Shown in pieces: positions 58,402-60,000 of a stretch of 60,000 nucleotides of DNA. The notes under the pieces were generated by a model. The model made no database searches. It was given only the letters and a program-made list of their open reading frames with translations, and was not told the origin of the DNA. The DNA comes from Nymphaea colorata (taxonomy: Eukaryota; Streptophyta; Magnoliopsida; Nymphaeales; Nymphaeaceae): NCBI RefSeq assembly GCF_008831285.2, contig NC_045139.1:32029706-32089705 (forward strand), read 5' to 3'. Every line of letters begins with the position of its first letter. The stretch's first letter is position 1. The translations under genes and the position numbers were made by a program.

Positions 58402-60000
58402 ATGGACGAACAAGCTATGTTGGAGACGAGCAAGGCGGAGCGAGCCGTATGGCTGATGAAGACCCCGCAGGTGGTCGCTCAGACCTGGCAGAACAACGCC
58501 GACGCTGGACACCCTGTTGCCAAGGTCGTCCTCTCCGTCGATCCCCTCCAGACCGATCCGTCCTGCTCCGTCCAGGTTGGTTCATGCATTTACGCTAGAA
58601 TTCGGACTTGCCCATCGTGCATTCACCATTTGTTACGGTTCAATGCGCTATTGAATGGGGGGCGTTTGCTTTAGTTGTCATCACTGGTTGATTCTCTCTA
58701 TCAGTATGCAATTTTCCTGGATAGATGAATTAGGGTTTATTCCTCATGGGATGGATGTTTTGTGATGTGGGTGTCCTTTACTTCTAGGAACTTGCTTCGT
58801 TCTATCTAAAGAAATCTCTGGCTGTGGTGGTCAACTCTGAATGGGTGAAAATTTGAGGGTTATGCTTCTGTCTGGGACGAGATTTGTATTACTACGAATA
58901 GAGACTAATTGTTACGGCCTCTATGGTGTCTATGGTGCCCTAGTTCCAGATAAATGGGCATAACAGATCCCTTTTCTTTTCTTTCTTTTTTTATCTTTCT
59001 TTTTTTTTTTTGTGTTTCTTCAATAGCGACACGTCTCTGCGAATCCTGAGCTGTCTTTCTTTTTCTTCCGTAGAAGAGGATAGGATAGGACATAGTTTCA
59101 ACCAACTGCACAAGATTCATGTGCATTTCTTTGTCAAAAAGAAGCTGCGCATACACATGCCAATCAGTCTCACTAGGATACACAGCCAGCTTGCGTCGTC
59201 TTACTCTACCATATCAGGAAGCTATAGGTTAGTAAGAGCTTGGAAAAAACTAGAGCTTGAAATCATGTGTATCAGTGTGATGATTTGCCTGGTGACGAAG
59301 TATTATCAATTTATAAATTGTTTCGTTCATACTTCCTAATATTTTCAAACATAACATGTAGATTAGTCTGTTGTTTCTTTGTTTCAGTTGCTTGAAGTTT
59401 AAGTGCAATTTAAGTTTGACCTGATTGTTTGTTATTTGGTCTTCGTCCAGTTTGATATGGAACTGACAACTACAGATAATGCAAATAAGCCAAAGAGCTA
59501 CTCCTTGAACATGTTTAAAGACTTTGTTCCTATGTGTGTCTTTGCTGAGACAAGTCAAGGTGAGTTCTCTTCTTTTCGAATGGCACTTTTTTTCCTTAAC
59601 TATAAAAATTTTGCTGGTATCTCTGGGGAGAAAAAGGTTCAGTGTGGGTTTGGTGGCGCATGCATATGTATATTCTTTCATGTCTTTCTTGGTTGAAGAG
59701 ATAATGGCATTTTGGAATATATGCAGGAGTAATTTTGTCTTTCATCCATGTGTAGACTTTTGCAATTTTTCTTCCCTTTGCAAGAGAAATGCCATCCAAC
59801 TTAAAATTGATGAACAATTGGAGAAAATCCTAAGGCTAATTTGATAGCCTAAATGCCCTAAAGAAAATATTTAGGGTTTTCAGAATGAAATTCCAGAAAA
59901 AAGCTGTAGAAAAGGCTTGTAAAATGGAGAAGTCTTGTGTTTGATAGGCCCCAGTACGGCTTGGATAACATTCATCTGAAGTGAAATAGTTTTCAGTGCA
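58402..60000 (+). CDS. GTF2F2: Transcription factor IIF subunit beta (RAP30), 5' part only
   Basis: TFIIF beta pairs with the alpha subunit and recruits RNA polymerase II to promoters in the nucleus. Exon 1 (58402-58575, 58 codons, ends CCAG|GTTGG) begins MDEQAMLETSKAERAVWLMK and continues with VAQTWQ and VAKVVLSVDP, the N-terminal dimerisation part. Exon 2 (59451-59559) starts after TCGTCCAG and reads FDMELTTTDNANKPKSYSLN, then MFKDFVPMCVFAETSQ with donor G|GTGAGT in phase 1, as expected before the next Gly codon. These segments match the plant RAP30 pattern. The C-terminal winged-helix exons lie beyond 60000. The ATG follows a GA-rich leader (GGGAGAAAG). No further exon was identified in 59560-60000. 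Confidence 0.9.

Overview
This is plant nuclear DNA, most likely from a seed plant. It is AT-rich, carries many (AT)n runs, has intron-containing genes with GT..AG junctions, holds a plastid-derived fragment, and is crowded with small inverted-repeat elements. The species cannot be told from the sequence. Three host genes can be assembled exon by exon. (1) A dihydrodipicolinate reductase (lysine pathway, plastid) lies on the minus strand at 5019-8329, with 8 coding exons, 339 codons plus stop, and an inferred 5'UTR exon further upstream. (2) A clade-D-like protein phosphatase 2C lies on the minus strand at 39142-44848, with 4 coding exons and 402 codons; its third intron is 3.2 kb and full of small elements. 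(3) The first two coding exons of the beta subunit (RAP30) of general transcription factor TFIIF lie on the plus strand from 58402; the gene runs out of the window.

The dominant structure is a 23.8-kb head-to-tail array at 11137-34931 of a roughly 4.47-kb unit read on the minus strand. Each full unit has a TATA box about 186 nt upstream of a TGGTATCAGAGC site (complementary to the initiator tRNA-Met 3' end), a leader of about 890 nt, two small ORFs (84 and 132 codons), an RNase H domain, an 82-codon ORF that overlaps the RNase H stop by 8 nt, and a broken frame of about 415 codons. No LTR termini (TG..CA) flank the primer site, and both array ends lie at internal positions of the unit. This fits an endogenous pararetrovirus (Caulimoviridae-like) integrant that lacks most of the movement/coat/protease/RT coding region. 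Inner units are nearly identical and share nonsense codons, whereas the outermost ORF2/intergenic copies keep the older CGA codon and a longer intergenic motif. The inner units were therefore probably multiplied as DNA after the element was already dead.

Around this lie several mobile-element structures. A TIR element at 508-1366 holds a plastid rpoC2 piece in one arm. Two members of one MULE-like MITE family (1605-1913, 3103-3474) have visible target duplications. A foldback structure with arms of about 0.9 kb sits at 36215-38320, and a third copy of its arm at about 55740-56340 is joined to a D-type cyclin fragment. A TIR element with a perfect 10-bp target duplication sits inside the phosphatase intron (42861-43235). 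There are also a hAT-like element (49061-49514), a LINE RNase H remnant (47631-47960), and a 2.1-kb direct duplication (50515-52615 and 53545-55705) whose second copy has expanded an internal tandem repeat of about 88 bp.

The three host genes have unrelated jobs and there is no sign that they work together. The rest is repeat-derived or shows no recognisable content.
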